Made by a program: the position numbers and the translations under genes | The notes under the pieces: model-generated | Told to the model about the DNA's origin: nothing | Database searches by the model: none | What the model saw: only the letters and a program-made list of their open reading frames with translations | Assembly (NCBI GenBank): GCA_937961665.1 | Contig: CALGMO010000047.1 | Location: 1-45,641 of the forward strand | Reading direction: 5' to 3' | Length of the DNA: 45,641 nt | Source: an uncultured Fimbriimonadaceae bacterium | GTDB taxonomy: Bacteria; Armatimonadota; Fimbriimonadia; Fimbriimonadales; Fimbriimonadaceae | Part shown: positions 32,893-41,014 of the stretch, piece after piece | How the letters are laid out: every line of letters starts with the position of its first letter | Position numbering within the stretch: position 1 is the stretch's first letter

Positions 32893-35156
32893 GCCTGCAG
32901 GCGTTCGTCGACGACGTGCGGGCGCGGGGCATCCTCGGGGTGCCGGCGCAGCGCGTCGTGGAGCTGCCCGCCCGGGAACCGGCCTTCGCCGACCTGAGGA
33001 CACCCCTCCGGGAGTCCACGCGGAGGGCATTGGAGGCCGCGGGCATCCGGCGGTTCTTCCGGCACCAGGCGCAGGCGATCGACTCGGCGCTGTCCGGGCG
33101 GGACGTGGTGCTGGCCACCGGGACGAACAGCGGCAAGTCGCTGGCCTACCAGGTGCCCGCGCTGGAGGCGCTGGCCGCCGAGCCCTCGGCGCGCGTTCTG
33201 ATGCTGTTCCCGACCAAGGCTCTGGCCCAGGATCAGCTGGGCAAGCTGGAGGCGATGCTGCCGCCGGGCGTGCGCTGCGCGACCTACGACGGCGACACGC
33301 CCCCGGCCCAGCGGTCCGCGATCCGGCGCAACGCGCACGTGATCCTCACGAACCCCGACATGCTGCACGTCGGGATCCTGCCCAACCACGACCTGTGGAG
33401 CCGCCTCCTGAAGTCGCTGCGCCTGGTCGTGCTGGACGAGATGCACGTGTACCGGGGCGTGTTCGGCTCGCACGTGGCCTCGGTGCTGTGGCGGCTGCTC
33501 CGCCTGTCCGAGTGGTACGGCTCGCGGCCGCAGATCGTGGCCGCCAGCGCGACCATCGCCAACCCGCTGCGGGCGTTCCGGCTGCTCACGGGCAGGGACG
33601 CGGCGCTCGTGCAGGACGACGCGTCGGCCAAAGGCCGGCGGACGTTCGTGTTCTGGTCTCCGCCGATCGTGGATTCGGAGATGGAGGGCAGCCCGAACTG
33701 GGCCACGGCATGGCTGCTGGCCTCCCTGGCGTCGGCCGGAATCCGGACGCTGGCCTTCTCGCGGGCGCGGAGCTCGGCGGAGGTCGTGCTGAGGCGGGCG
33801 CGCCGAGCCGCGGAGTCCTCGGGCCTGCTGGACCCCTCGAAGCTCGAGTCGTACCGCGCGGGCTATTCGCCGTCGGAGCGGCGCGAGATCGAGCGGGCGC
33901 TGTTCCGGGGCGACGTGCTGGGGCTGTCGTCGACCAACGCCCTGGAGCTGGGCGTGGACGTCGGAGGATTGGACGCGGTGATCCTGAACGGCTACCCGGG
34001 GTCGGTGGCGAGCTTCTGGCAGCAGGCCGGGCGGGCGGGGCGCGGCGCGCGGGACGGTTTGGTGCTGTTCGTGGCGCACGGCGACGCTCTGGACCAGTTC
34101 CTGTGCCGAGAGCCGGAGCGGCTGCTCGAGGCTCGTTCGGAATCCGTGGCCCTGAACCCGGAGAACCCGGTGATTCTGGGACGGCACCTGGCCTGCGCGG
34201 CGCACGAGCGGCCCTTGGCGCCCACGGAGCTGGCGGAGCGCTCCGAGCGCTGCCTGCGGGTGGCCGAGGGCTTGGAGCAGGACGGCTCGCTGCGGTTCTC
34301 GGCCGGGCGGTTCTTCTATCCCCTGCACGAGCCGCCGGCTCAGTCGGTGGACATTCGGGGAACCGGCGGCGACACGTTCGTGCTGACGGTGGACGGCCAG
34401 CCGATCGGCACCATGGAGTCCTGGCGGGCGCTGAGGCAGGCGCACCCCGGGGCGGTGTATCTGCACCGCGACGCCACGTACGAGTGCGTGCAGCTCGATC
34501 TGGCGAGCCGGGTGGCCAGACTCAAGCCGAGCGACACGAACCTGATGACGCAGTCCTTGGTCCAGACGTCGATCGAGATCCTGGCGGAGACTGACTCGGC
34601 CGCCTGGGGGCCGTGGACCGTGCGGTTCGGGGCGCTTCGGGTGACGGACCAGGTCGTGGGCTACCGCTACTACCCGTTCGAGGGGCGCGGACCGCAGGGG
34701 GAGAAGGAGCTGGACCTTCCGCCGACCAGCTACGAGACGATCGGCCTGTGGCTGGAGATGCCTCCGCTGGAGGAGCCCGAGTCCGTCGGGGCGTTGCACG
34801 GCTTGGAGCACGCGCTGATGGCGGTGGGTCCCCTGCTGGCCGGTTGCGACCGCGCCGACCTGGGCAGCTCGTGGTACAGCGTGTTCCCCGACACCCTGCA
34901 GGCGGAGCTGTTCGTGTTCGACCAGATCCCGGGCGGGGTGGGACTCACCACGGAGCTGTTCCACCAGCGGGACGCGTGGGCCTCGGCCGCCGCCCAGCTG
35001 CTCGCCGGCTGCGCGTGCCAGGAGGGCTGCCCGGCCTGCCTGCTGAGCCCGCGGTGCCCCGCCGGAAACGCGGCGTTGGGAAAGGCCGGCGCGCTCAAGC
35101 TTCTTCGGCGTTTGGGGGAGGATGGAGGCGCCGGGCGGATTCGAACCGCCGAATGA
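32889..35156 (+). CDS. mrfA: MrfA/YprA-type DEAD/DEAH-box helicase with DUF1998 zinc domain
   Basis: 755 residues from GTG 32889 (GTGA overlap with tatC). Walker A is TGTNSGKS with Lys83; the DEMH box is at 183-186; SAT motif is ASATI; motif VI is QQAGRAGRGARDG. The C-terminal DUF1998 region carries a Cys cluster (Cys708, 710, 714, 717, 723; CACQEGCPACLLSPRC), which binds zinc in MrfA. Bacillus MrfA is a 3'-5' helicase of a mitomycin-C excision repair pathway; its partner nuclease MrfB is not in the window. The last 11 codons (ending GRIRTAE) run through the opposite-strand tRNA-Cys gene, so the true end of the protein is tied to tRNA sequence. Confidence 0.9.
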   Translation: MSLQAFVDDVRARGILGVPAQRVVELPAREPAFADLRTPLRESTRRALEAAGIRRFFRHQAQAIDSALSGRDVVLATGTNSGKSLAYQVPALEALAAEPSARVLMLFPTKALAQDQLGKLEAMLPPGVRCATYDGDTPPAQRSAIRRNAHVILTNPDMLHVGILPNHDLWSRLLKSLRLVVLDEMHVYRGVFGSHVASVLWRLLRLSEWYGSRPQIVAASATIANPLRAFRLLTGRDAALVQDDASAKGRRTFVFWSPPIVDSEMEGSPNWATAWLLASLASAGIRTLAFSRARSSAEVVLRRARRAAESSGLLDPSKLESYRAGYSPSERREIERALFRGDVLGLSSTNALELGVDVGGLDAVILNGYPGSVASFWQQAGRAGRGARDGLVLFVAHGDALDQFLCREPERLLEARSESVALNPENPVILGRHLACAAHERPLAPTELAERSERCLRVAEGLEQDGSLRFSAGRFFYPLHEPPAQSVDIRGTGGDTFVLTVDGQPIGTMESWRALRQAHPGAVYLHRDATYECVQLDLASRVARLKPSDTNLMTQSLVQTSIEILAETDSAAWGPWTVRFGALRVTDQVVGYRYYPFEGRGPQGEKELDLPPTSYETIGLWLEMPPLEEPESVGALHGLEHALMAVGPLLAGCDRADLGSSWYSVFPDTLQAELFVFDQIPGGVGLTTELFHQRDAWASAAAQLLAGCACQEGCPACLLSPRCPAGNAALGKAGALKLLRRLGEDGGAGRIRTAE

Positions 35157-35198
35157 GGGTTTTGCAGACCCTTCCCTTAACCACTTGGGTACGACGCC
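35123..35198 (-). tRNA. tRNA-Cys(GCA)
   Basis: 76 bases. Acceptor GGCGTCG/CGGCGCC, anticodon loop CTGCAAA (anticodon GCA), T-arm GGCGGTTCGAATCCGCC, discriminator T followed by an encoded CCA. GGTATAAAT on the minus strand (TATAAA at 35210-35215), 11 bases upstream, is a likely own promoter. The 3' 34 bases lie under the mrfA coding region on the other strand. Confidence 0.96.
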
Positions 35199-35228
35199 CC
35201 GCTGGTGGATTTATACCCTGAAACCGCG

Positions 35229-35567
35229 TCAGGGCAGAAGCTCGTCGTGGGCCAGGAAGAAACTCTGCGTCTGCTCGCCGGGCCGGAAGAACACCACGCC
35301 GGGCGGCACTCCCTGAAGGACCCAGGCGGCCACCTCGCGCGCCGCGTCCTCGGGGAACGGCCGCTCGTCCGGCCTCCAGACCATCAGGTGCAACAGGTCG
35401 TCCTCGCCCTCGAACCGGTAGGCGAACGGGCCGACCGACCCGCAGAAGGGGTCGGGTCCTCCGGGGCGGGCCATGGGCACCTTGCGGTCGGACCGCACGC
35501 ACTCGCGGACGGCCTCGAGGATCCGGTCTCGTTCGGCGGTCTCGGCGGGGGTCGGATCGAGGCTCAT
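35229..35567 (-). CDS. Conserved-looking hypothetical protein between two tRNA genes
   Basis: 112 residues, acidic and Pro-rich, with no signal peptide or membrane segment: N-terminal helix (AERDRILEAVRECVRSDRK), then GPDPFCGSVGPFAYRFEGEDDLLHLMVWRPDERPFPEDAAREVAAW and VVFFRPGEQTQSFFLAHDELLP. The alternation of charged helix and strand-rich segments suggests a small folded domain. I do not recognise the family. The gene starts 12 bases after the 3' end of tRNA-Ser(GGA) and stops 30 bases before the 5' end of tRNA-Cys, all on the minus strand, so it is probably read through from the tRNA-Ser promoter. Coding bias (GC-rich third positions) supports it as real. Confidence 0.7.
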   Translation of the reverse strand: MSLDPTPAETAERDRILEAVRECVRSDRKVPMARPGGPDPFCGSVGPFAYRFEGEDDLLHLMVWRPDERPFPEDAAREVAAWVLQGVPPGVVFFRPGEQTQSFFLAHDELLP

Positions 35568-35579
35568 GGGACTGCAGGA

Positions 35580-35671
35580 TGGCGGAGCGGGTGGGATTCG
35601 AACCCACGACCCGGCTTTCGCCGAGTACGCGATTTCCAGTCGCGCTCCTTAGACCACTCGGACACCACTCC
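35580..35671 (-). tRNA. tRNA-Ser(GGA)
   Basis: 92 bases. Acceptor GGAGTGG/CCGCTCC, long variable arm, anticodon loop CTGGAAA (anticodon GGA), T-arm GTGGGTTCGAATCCCAC, discriminator G and encoded CCA. A minus-strand CATAAT (35684-35689) lies 12 bases upstream. With tRNA-Ser(CGA) this gives two of the serine acceptors within about 22 kb. Confidence 0.96.
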
Positions 35672-35723
35672 GCGCCAAGCCCTATTATGGCCGATTCGGA
35701 ACGCTGGGCTTCTTCGAAGCAAA

Positions 35724-35747
35724 GGACCCGGGCTTTCGCCCGGGTCC
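35724..35747 (-). terminator. Perfect 10-bp terminator hairpin for the lipoprotein/pilin operon
   Basis: GGACCCGGGC (35724-35733) pairs with GCCCGGGTCC (35738-35747) over a 4-base loop. On the minus strand TTTGCTT follows the stem, so it most likely ends transcription from the pilin-lipoprotein genes before tRNA-Ser(GGA). Confidence 0.75.
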
Positions 35748-35772
35748 CCGCTCGTCTCGGCTCCGTTCCGGA

Positions 35773-36018
35773 TCACCGGGGTGGCGGCGGTCCAGCCGTC
35801 CCCGCCGACCCTCCACGACCCTTCTGGGCCTCGATGATTCCCCGGACCTTCTCCCGAACATCCGGCGGAACCTTGTTGATGTCGAACTCGCCCTTGCCGG
35901 CCTCGAGGGATTCGCGCATCTTGGCCTCCTCCTCCTTCGGCAGCTGCGTGTCGGACGAGCAACCAGCGGCGACGAGGGCCGCGAGGATCGCCAGCGAGGG
36001 GATCAGGAGTCTCCTCAT
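35773..36018 (-). CDS. Small lipoprotein
   Basis: 81 residues. The N-terminus MRRLLIPSLAILAALVAAGCSS has a clear lipobox (VAAGC), so the mature protein should be lipidated at the Cys. The mature part is charged and helical (EEEAKMRESLEAG, DVREKVRGIIEAQKG) and ends in Gly/Pro (GGSAGTAGPPPPR). It is read 25 bases after the pilin-like gene, probably as one transcript. No known family; a role in pilus or envelope assembly is only suggested by location. Confidence 0.8.
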   Translation of the reverse strand: MRRLLIPSLAILAALVAAGCSSDTQLPKEEEAKMRESLEAGKGEFDINKVPPDVREKVRGIIEAQKGRGGSAGTAGPPPPR

Positions 36019-36043
36019 CCGTGAACCATCCTCAGCCGGACGA

Positions 36044-36886
<843 letters not shown>

Positions 36887-36930
36887 CAATCAAACCTCCA
36901 TTGGTTTGAGGCCTTCTTGCCTCGCCCTCC

Positions 36931-36936
36931 AGTGTA
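36931..36936 (-). promoter_or_regulatory. Minus-10 TACACT for the pilin-like gene
   Basis: TACACT on the minus strand, 44 bases before ATG 36886. The palindrome GAACGCGTTC (36951-36960) covers the position where the minus-35 would be. Confidence 0.5.
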
Positions 36937-36950
36937 CAACACCTCTGAAC

Positions 36951-36960
36951 GAACGCGTTC
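36951..36960. promoter_or_regulatory. Perfect palindrome GAACGCGTTC at the minus-35 position of the pilin promoter
   Basis: A 10-base perfect palindrome centred about 19 bases upstream of TACACT (36931-36936). It could be an operator, since no minus-35 hexamer is readable there. The rest of 36961-37139 shows only GC-rich inverted repeats. Confidence 0.35.
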
Positions 36961-37139
36961 ACCTTTTTTCGGTTCTCCATCCCTCCATACGGGATCGGGC
37001 GGGTCTTCGGTCCGATTGCGCAGGCAAGGGGACAGCCGGACGAGGGGGCGCAGCCCCGGGGCGATCCCGCGGGGCGCCGCGTTCCGACGTCGAGGGCTGC
37101 GCCTCGCCGACGCGGGGCCGTGTGGCCGGATTCGGAGGA

Positions 37140-38105
37140 TCAGCCTCCGACGGGCTCGAGCAGCAGACCGAGGGTGTGGTACCGCCGGGCCACGGCGAAC
37201 CCGTGTCCGCCGTAGTAGCGCTCGAGGGTGGTCCAGTCGATGATCGTCCGCCTCGCGCCACGGTCGCGGAGGCCGACGAGAGCGGCGGAGAGCAGGGCGT
37301 CTCCCAGGCCCCTGCCCCGAAGGCTCTTGGAGACTCCGATCGGTCCCAGCGCTCCCCAGTTCGGTCCCAGGTCCAGGTGCCAGACGGCGCCGCAGACCGG
37401 CAGGCGGTGGGTCCAGTCCTGGGTGTGGGCGAACCCGTTCACGCCGTCCTCGGTCCAGAGCGCGTACACGAAGTCGGACCGGCCCTCCTGCTCGATCTTG
37501 TGCATCACGTCGTGGGTCCAGCGTCCTGGGAACTCGCGGGCGAGGAAGGCCTGAAGGTCCTGGGCCTCGTCCGGCTGGACGGGCCTCACCTCGGCGCCCT
37601 CCCGAGCGAGCGCCTCCAAGGTGCCCGGCTTCGGCTCGTAGTCCGCCAGGTCGCGCTCCAGATCCACCTCGGTGCCTCGCGCCTGGAACCCCTCGACCTC
37701 GAGGAACGAGCGCAGCAGCGGGAAGTCCTCGGGGCAGCCTGGGAAGAAGTGCCTGGAGTCCTGGCCGAACACGACCTTGTACACGCCGCGGTCGCGCAGG
37801 ACGCGCTTGGACTGGGCGAGCAGGTCCACGCCGAGCTGGGGGTCGGTGAAGGCGATCGCCGAGATGTGCGCCTGGTCCGGGTCGGGGCCCGCGTACAGCG
37901 AGGGGTTCGCGGACCGCTTGACGGCCACGAAGCCGAGGACGCCCTCCGGGCCGGTCTCGATGAACGACGCGCCCCAGTCGAACACCGGCGACTCGACGGT
38001 GTTCCTCCGGATCATGGCCGCGTCCACGCGGTAGCGGGCCGGGAAGAAGCGCGACCAGCAGTCGGCGAGAGCGTCGAAGTCGGCACGCAGGAAGTCGATG
38101 CGCAT
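37140..38105 (-). CDS. Tandem GNAT-fold N-acetyltransferase
   Basis: 321 residues from ATG 38105; GTG 38108 is a possible earlier start. Two GNAT-like halves: residues of about 1-150 are degenerate (SAIAFTDPQLGVDLLAQSKRVLRDRG) and about 170-321 carry the acetyl-CoA motif A (LGPIGVSKSLRGRGLGDALLSAALVGLRDRG). RTIIDWTTLERYYGGHGFAVARRY is the typical ending. The product resembles tandem-GNAT proteins that acetylate small molecules or proteins; substrate unknown. The start overlaps the stop of the upstream unknown gene (TGATG), so it forms an operon with that gene and DUF1844. Confidence 0.85.
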   Translation of the reverse strand: MRIDFLRADFDALADCWSRFFPARYRVDAAMIRRNTVESPVFDWGASFIETGPEGVLGFVAVKRSANPSLYAGPDPDQAHISAIAFTDPQLGVDLLAQSKRVLRDRGVYKVVFGQDSRHFFPGCPEDFPLLRSFLEVEGFQARGTEVDLERDLADYEPKPGTLEALAREGAEVRPVQPDEAQDLQAFLAREFPGRWTHDVMHKIEQEGRSDFVYALWTEDGVNGFAHTQDWTHRLPVCGAVWHLDLGPNWGALGPIGVSKSLRGRGLGDALLSAALVGLRDRGARRTIIDWTTLERYYGGHGFAVARRYHTLGLLLEPVGG

Positions 38106-38590
38106 CACGGGTTCCCCATCAGCGCGCGGAGGTGCCGGGCGTAGCCCGCGATGGCCTCGCGCGTCCGCTCTACGGTTTCGCCGAGCGCGCCCTCATGTCC
38201 TGCCAGCACATCGGCGACGGAGGACGGCAGGAACAGCCTTTCGAAGCTGTCCGCCCCTCCTCCGAAGCGACGGGCGGGCGGCTCGGCCGGCAGATAGGCG
38301 CCCAACACCGGGCGGAGCCTCGGATAGACCGCGAGCGCTCTCGCTCGGGCCGCACGATACCGCTCCTCGGCGGAAGGGCCGCAGCCGAACCGAGCGGCTT
38401 CGCGCAGGGTGTCGACGAGCTCCTCGAAGCAGGCCTCGAACTCGGCCAGGTCGCGGAGCCGCTCGGCCGGACCCGGCGAGCGGCGTTCCCCGCCACTCGA
38501 GGCCAGCGCGAGCGCCAAGCCCCGCCCCGCGCGGCGCAGGCGCACCGAGGCCAGGGCCGCGACCACCCCGGCCGAGGCCGGGCGGCTCAA
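38105..38590 (-). CDS. Unknown protein, 161 residues, in the DUF1844-GNAT operon
   Basis: 161 residues from TTG 38590, which overlaps the DUF1844 stop (TTGA). It is Arg/Ala/Glu-rich and helical: a basic N-terminal third (LASVRLRRAGRGLALALASSGG), then ERLRDLAEFEACFEELVDTLREAARFG, RYRAARARALAVYPRLRPVLGAYL, FERLFLPSSVADVLAGHEGALGETVERTREAIAGYARHLRALM. No signal peptide or catalytic motif is visible. Open frame and codon bias continue in the same register up to the overlap, which decides the start. I do not recognise a family. Confidence 0.65.
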   Translation of the reverse strand: MSRPASAGVVAALASVRLRRAGRGLALALASSGGERRSPGPAERLRDLAEFEACFEELVDTLREAARFGCGPSAEERYRAARARALAVYPRLRPVLGAYLPAEPPARRFGGGADSFERLFLPSSVADVLAGHEGALGETVERTREAIAGYARHLRALMGNP

Positions 38591-38892
38591 CGGGAGCCCT
38601 CCTGCGACTTCTGCACGAAGTTCAGCCGCAGGTCCCGGACCAGCGTATGCAGGCGGCGACGGTCCTCGTCGTCGAGCCGGGGCTCGATGAACGAGGAGAG
38701 GTGCGCCACCAGGTCGATGGCCACCTTGGCCTCGGCGAGGTCTCGGTGGAGCCCGCCGGTGATCGGGTCCGGCTGGAGCCCGAGCTTCTGCCAAGCGACG
38801 GCGGCGAGCTGATCCACCATGAGGGTGATCACCGCGTACACGCTGATCGGCTCGCTGGGCATCGTTGCGTCTTCCGTGCGGTCCTGTGCCAT
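38587..38892 (-). CDS. DUF1844 family protein
   Basis: 101 residues starting ATG 38892 behind AAGGAGAG. ISVYAVITLMVDQLAAVAWQKLGLQPDPITGGLHRDLAEAKVAIDLVAHLSSF and RLHTLVRDLRLNFVQKSQ are the DUF1844 pattern: helices with G-L-x-P-D-P and LRLNF. Function of the family is unknown. It heads the three-gene operon with the unknown gene and the tandem GNAT and is divergent from trxB (38988). Confidence 0.9.
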   Translation of the reverse strand: MAQDRTEDATMPSEPISVYAVITLMVDQLAAVAWQKLGLQPDPITGGLHRDLAEAKVAIDLVAHLSSFIEPRLDDEDRRRLHTLVRDLRLNFVQKSQEGSR

Positions 38893-38960
38893 CTCTCCTT
38901 CAGGGAAAGACGCCCGGCGGGGGCCGGATGGATCCCGCCGAGGGGCCGAAACCCGCCGGG

Positions 38961-38968
38961 GGTAATCT
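38961..38968 (+). promoter_or_regulatory. Minus-10 box GGTAATCT for trxB
   Basis: GGTAATCT, 19 bases before the trxB ATG (38988), with AGGAAAG in between as ribosome-binding site. It belongs to the GGTANNNT set. Confidence 0.5.
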
Positions 38969-38987
38969 GCCCCGCTAGGAAAGACTC

Positions 38988-39938
38988 ATGGGAGACACGA
39001 CGAACATCCGCAACGTGGTCATCATCGGTTCGGGGCCCGCGGGATACACCGCCGCGCTGTACGCCGCGCGCGCCAACCTCTCGCCGCTGCTGTTCACGGG
39101 CATGCAGCCGGGCGGCCAGCTGACCATCACCACGGAGGTCGAGAACTACCCCGGCTTCGAGAACGGGATTCAGGGGCCGGAGATGATGGAGGTTTTCCGT
39201 CGGCAGGCGGAGCGGTTCGGGGCCGAGGTGGCGTTCGACCAGGTGGAGCGCGTGGACTTGAGCGAGCGCCCGTTCCGCGTGCGGGCCGCAGGGTCGGGCG
39301 AGGTTCTGGCCCGCACGCTGATCGTGGCGACGGGGGCCTCGGCCAAGTGGCTGGGCCTGGAGTCCGAGAAGACGTTCGGGGGGCACGGCGTGAGCGCCTG
39401 CGCCACGTGCGACGGCTTCTTCTTCCGCGGCAAGGTGGTCGCCGTGGTGGGCGGCGGCGACACGGCCATGGAGGAGGCGAACTATCTGACCCGGCACGCG
39501 AGCAAGGTGTACGTGATCCATCGGCGCGACCAGTTCCGGGCCAGCAAGATCATGCAGCAGCGGGTGCTGAGCAACCCGAAGATCGAGGTGGTCTGGAACG
39601 CGGTGGTGGACGAGATCCTCGGCACCTTGGAGCCGAAGCAGGTGACGGGGCTCCGCCTGAAGAGCACGGTGGACGGCTCGACCCGGGAGCTGCCGGTGGA
39701 CGGGGTGTTCATCGCGATCGGGCACAAGCCCAACAGCGACCTGTTCGTCGGCCAGCTGGACATGGACGAGACCGGGTACCTGATCGTTCAGCCGCACAGC
39801 ACCAAGACCAACGTGCCGGGGGTGTTCGCTGCGGGCGACGTGGCCGACAAGCACTACCGGCAGGCGGTGACGGCCGCCGGAACGGGCTGCATGGCGGCGA
39901 TCGACGCCGAGAGGTTCCTGGAGGCGGAGGGCAGCTGA
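38988..39938 (+). CDS. trxB: Thioredoxin reductase
   Basis: 316 residues. FAD motif [19 protein letters not shown], the redox pair Cys138-Ala-Thr-Cys141 (CATCDG), the NADPH motif [19 protein letters not shown] and the C-terminal [25 protein letters not shown] fit exactly. It transfers electrons from NADPH to thioredoxin in the cytoplasm. It may support the 2-Cys or 1-Cys peroxiredoxin at the right end of the window. The next gene starts six bases after its stop. Confidence 0.97.
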   Translation: MGDTTNIRNVVIIGSGPAGYTAALYAARANLSPLLFTGMQPGGQLTITTEVENYPGFENGIQGPEMMEVFRRQAERFGAEVAFDQVERVDLSERPFRVRAAGSGEVLARTLIVATGASAKWLGLESEKTFGGHGVSACATCDGFFFRGKVVAVVGGGDTAMEEANYLTRHASKVYVIHRRDQFRASKIMQQRVLSNPKIEVVWNAVVDEILGTLEPKQVTGLRLKSTVDGSTRELPVDGVFIAIGHKPNSDLFVGQLDMDETGYLIVQPHSTKTNVPGVFAAGDVADKHYRQAVTAAGTGCMAAIDAERFLEAEGS

Positions 39939-39943
39939 CGGCG

Positions 39944-41014
39944 ATGCTGGCCTGGATCGCGTGCGCCGCGGCCCTCGCCCAGCCGGGGTCGTTCGGCACC
40001 ATGACGGAGCTGGCGAGCTTCTCCGGCGAGGAGCGGCGGATCCTCCTCGCGGTTCCCGACGAGAAGCTGGACCCGCCGAAGCCGTCGCCGCGCAACGGCT
40101 GGCTGTTCGAGTGGGTGGTGAACGCCTACGGCCGACAGCCGAACGGCGCGCACGCGCTCCGGTTCCGCGTGTTCTCGCAGGAGCGCAAGGCCGAGGGGGA
40201 CCGCGCGCCGCTCGTGGCGCGCATGCTGATGCGCCTGTGGGACTTCAACGTCCAGCGTCTGAACCTGGAGCACGCCGAGGCGTACAACAACCGGATCGTG
40301 GACGTGTATCTGACGTGGGGCGGCAAAGCCGGCGGGGAGCAGCGGTTCGACGAGGACACGGAAGGCGGCCGCCGCCGGAAGGTGAACACGATCTACATCT
40401 ACGACCTCGCGAGCTTCACGGACCCGGTCGAGATGGCCAGGGAGGTGGCGCACGAGTACGGTCACGCCGTGCTGCCGCCCGTCGGCGGGTTCCGAGAGCC
40501 GGAGGACTGGGGCAACGGCGTGCTGGGCGAGCGGCTGTACCTGCGCTGGCTGAGGGACGAGATGCGCGCCGGCCGGCTCAAGCCGATCGACGCGATGGGG
40601 GCGGAGCTGCCCTCCCTGGACGCCTGGGTCCGGCGGAACTGCGACGCGCTGGCCGAGCAGGCCGCCCGGTCCGGTCCACGGCTGTCGGTTCTGGCGGCGG
40701 GCGGTCCGGCTGCGCTCGACGCCTACGTGGGGGTGGCGCTGCTCGCGGACTCGGTGCTGCCGCGCAAGGCGTTCGGCCGGTCGCTGCGTCTCACCGGCTC
40801 GACCAAGCCGACGGACTATCCGGCGGCCGTGGTGGCGGCGGTGGAGGAGTCGCAGCCGTTCGAAGTGCGGCCTCCGCTGGGTCCCGGCCAGGCGTTCTGG
40901 ATGCCGCTGGGGGAGTCGAAGGTAGCCGGGGCCAAGGTTCTGCAGAGGGCCTCCGGCTGGGCCAAGCTGCAGCCGACGGCGGCGACGGTGCGCGTGGTTC
41001 CGCCGGGGCCCTAG
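39944..41014 (+). CDS. Secreted protein with an HEXXH metalloprotease-like motif
   Basis: 356 residues from ATG 39944. The N-terminus MLAWIACAAALAQP is a short signal peptide. A zinc-type motif H170-E-x-x-H174 (EVAHEYGHAVLPPVGGF) lies in a helix after MAREV, with FREPEDWGNGVLGERLYLRWL following, which could supply a third ligand Glu. A beta-rich C-terminal half (LDAYVGVALLADSVLPRKAFGRSLRL, PPLGPGQAFWMPLG) follows. The arrangement is gluzincin-like (zincin with HEXXH plus downstream Glu), but I do not place it in a named peptidase family. It ends in a CTAG shared with the convergent SufS-like gene. Confidence 0.7.
   Translation: MLAWIACAAALAQPGSFGTMTELASFSGEERRILLAVPDEKLDPPKPSPRNGWLFEWVVNAYGRQPNGAHALRFRVFSQERKAEGDRAPLVARMLMRLWDFNVQRLNLEHAEAYNNRIVDVYLTWGGKAGGEQRFDEDTEGGRRRKVNTIYIYDLASFTDPVEMAREVAHEYGHAVLPPVGGFREPEDWGNGVLGERLYLRWLRDEMRAGRLKPIDAMGAELPSLDAWVRRNCDALAEQAARSGPRLSVLAAGGPAALDAYVGVALLADSVLPRKAFGRSLRLTGSTKPTDYPAAVVAAVEESQPFEVRPPLGPGQAFWMPLGESKVAGAKVLQRASGWAKLQPTAATVRVVPPGP

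Noticed and set aside
35122-35316. 64-residue ORF starting MEAPGGFEPPNEG
   Set aside because: This is the well-known peptide read across a tRNA T-arm (here tRNA-Cys); it is not a gene.
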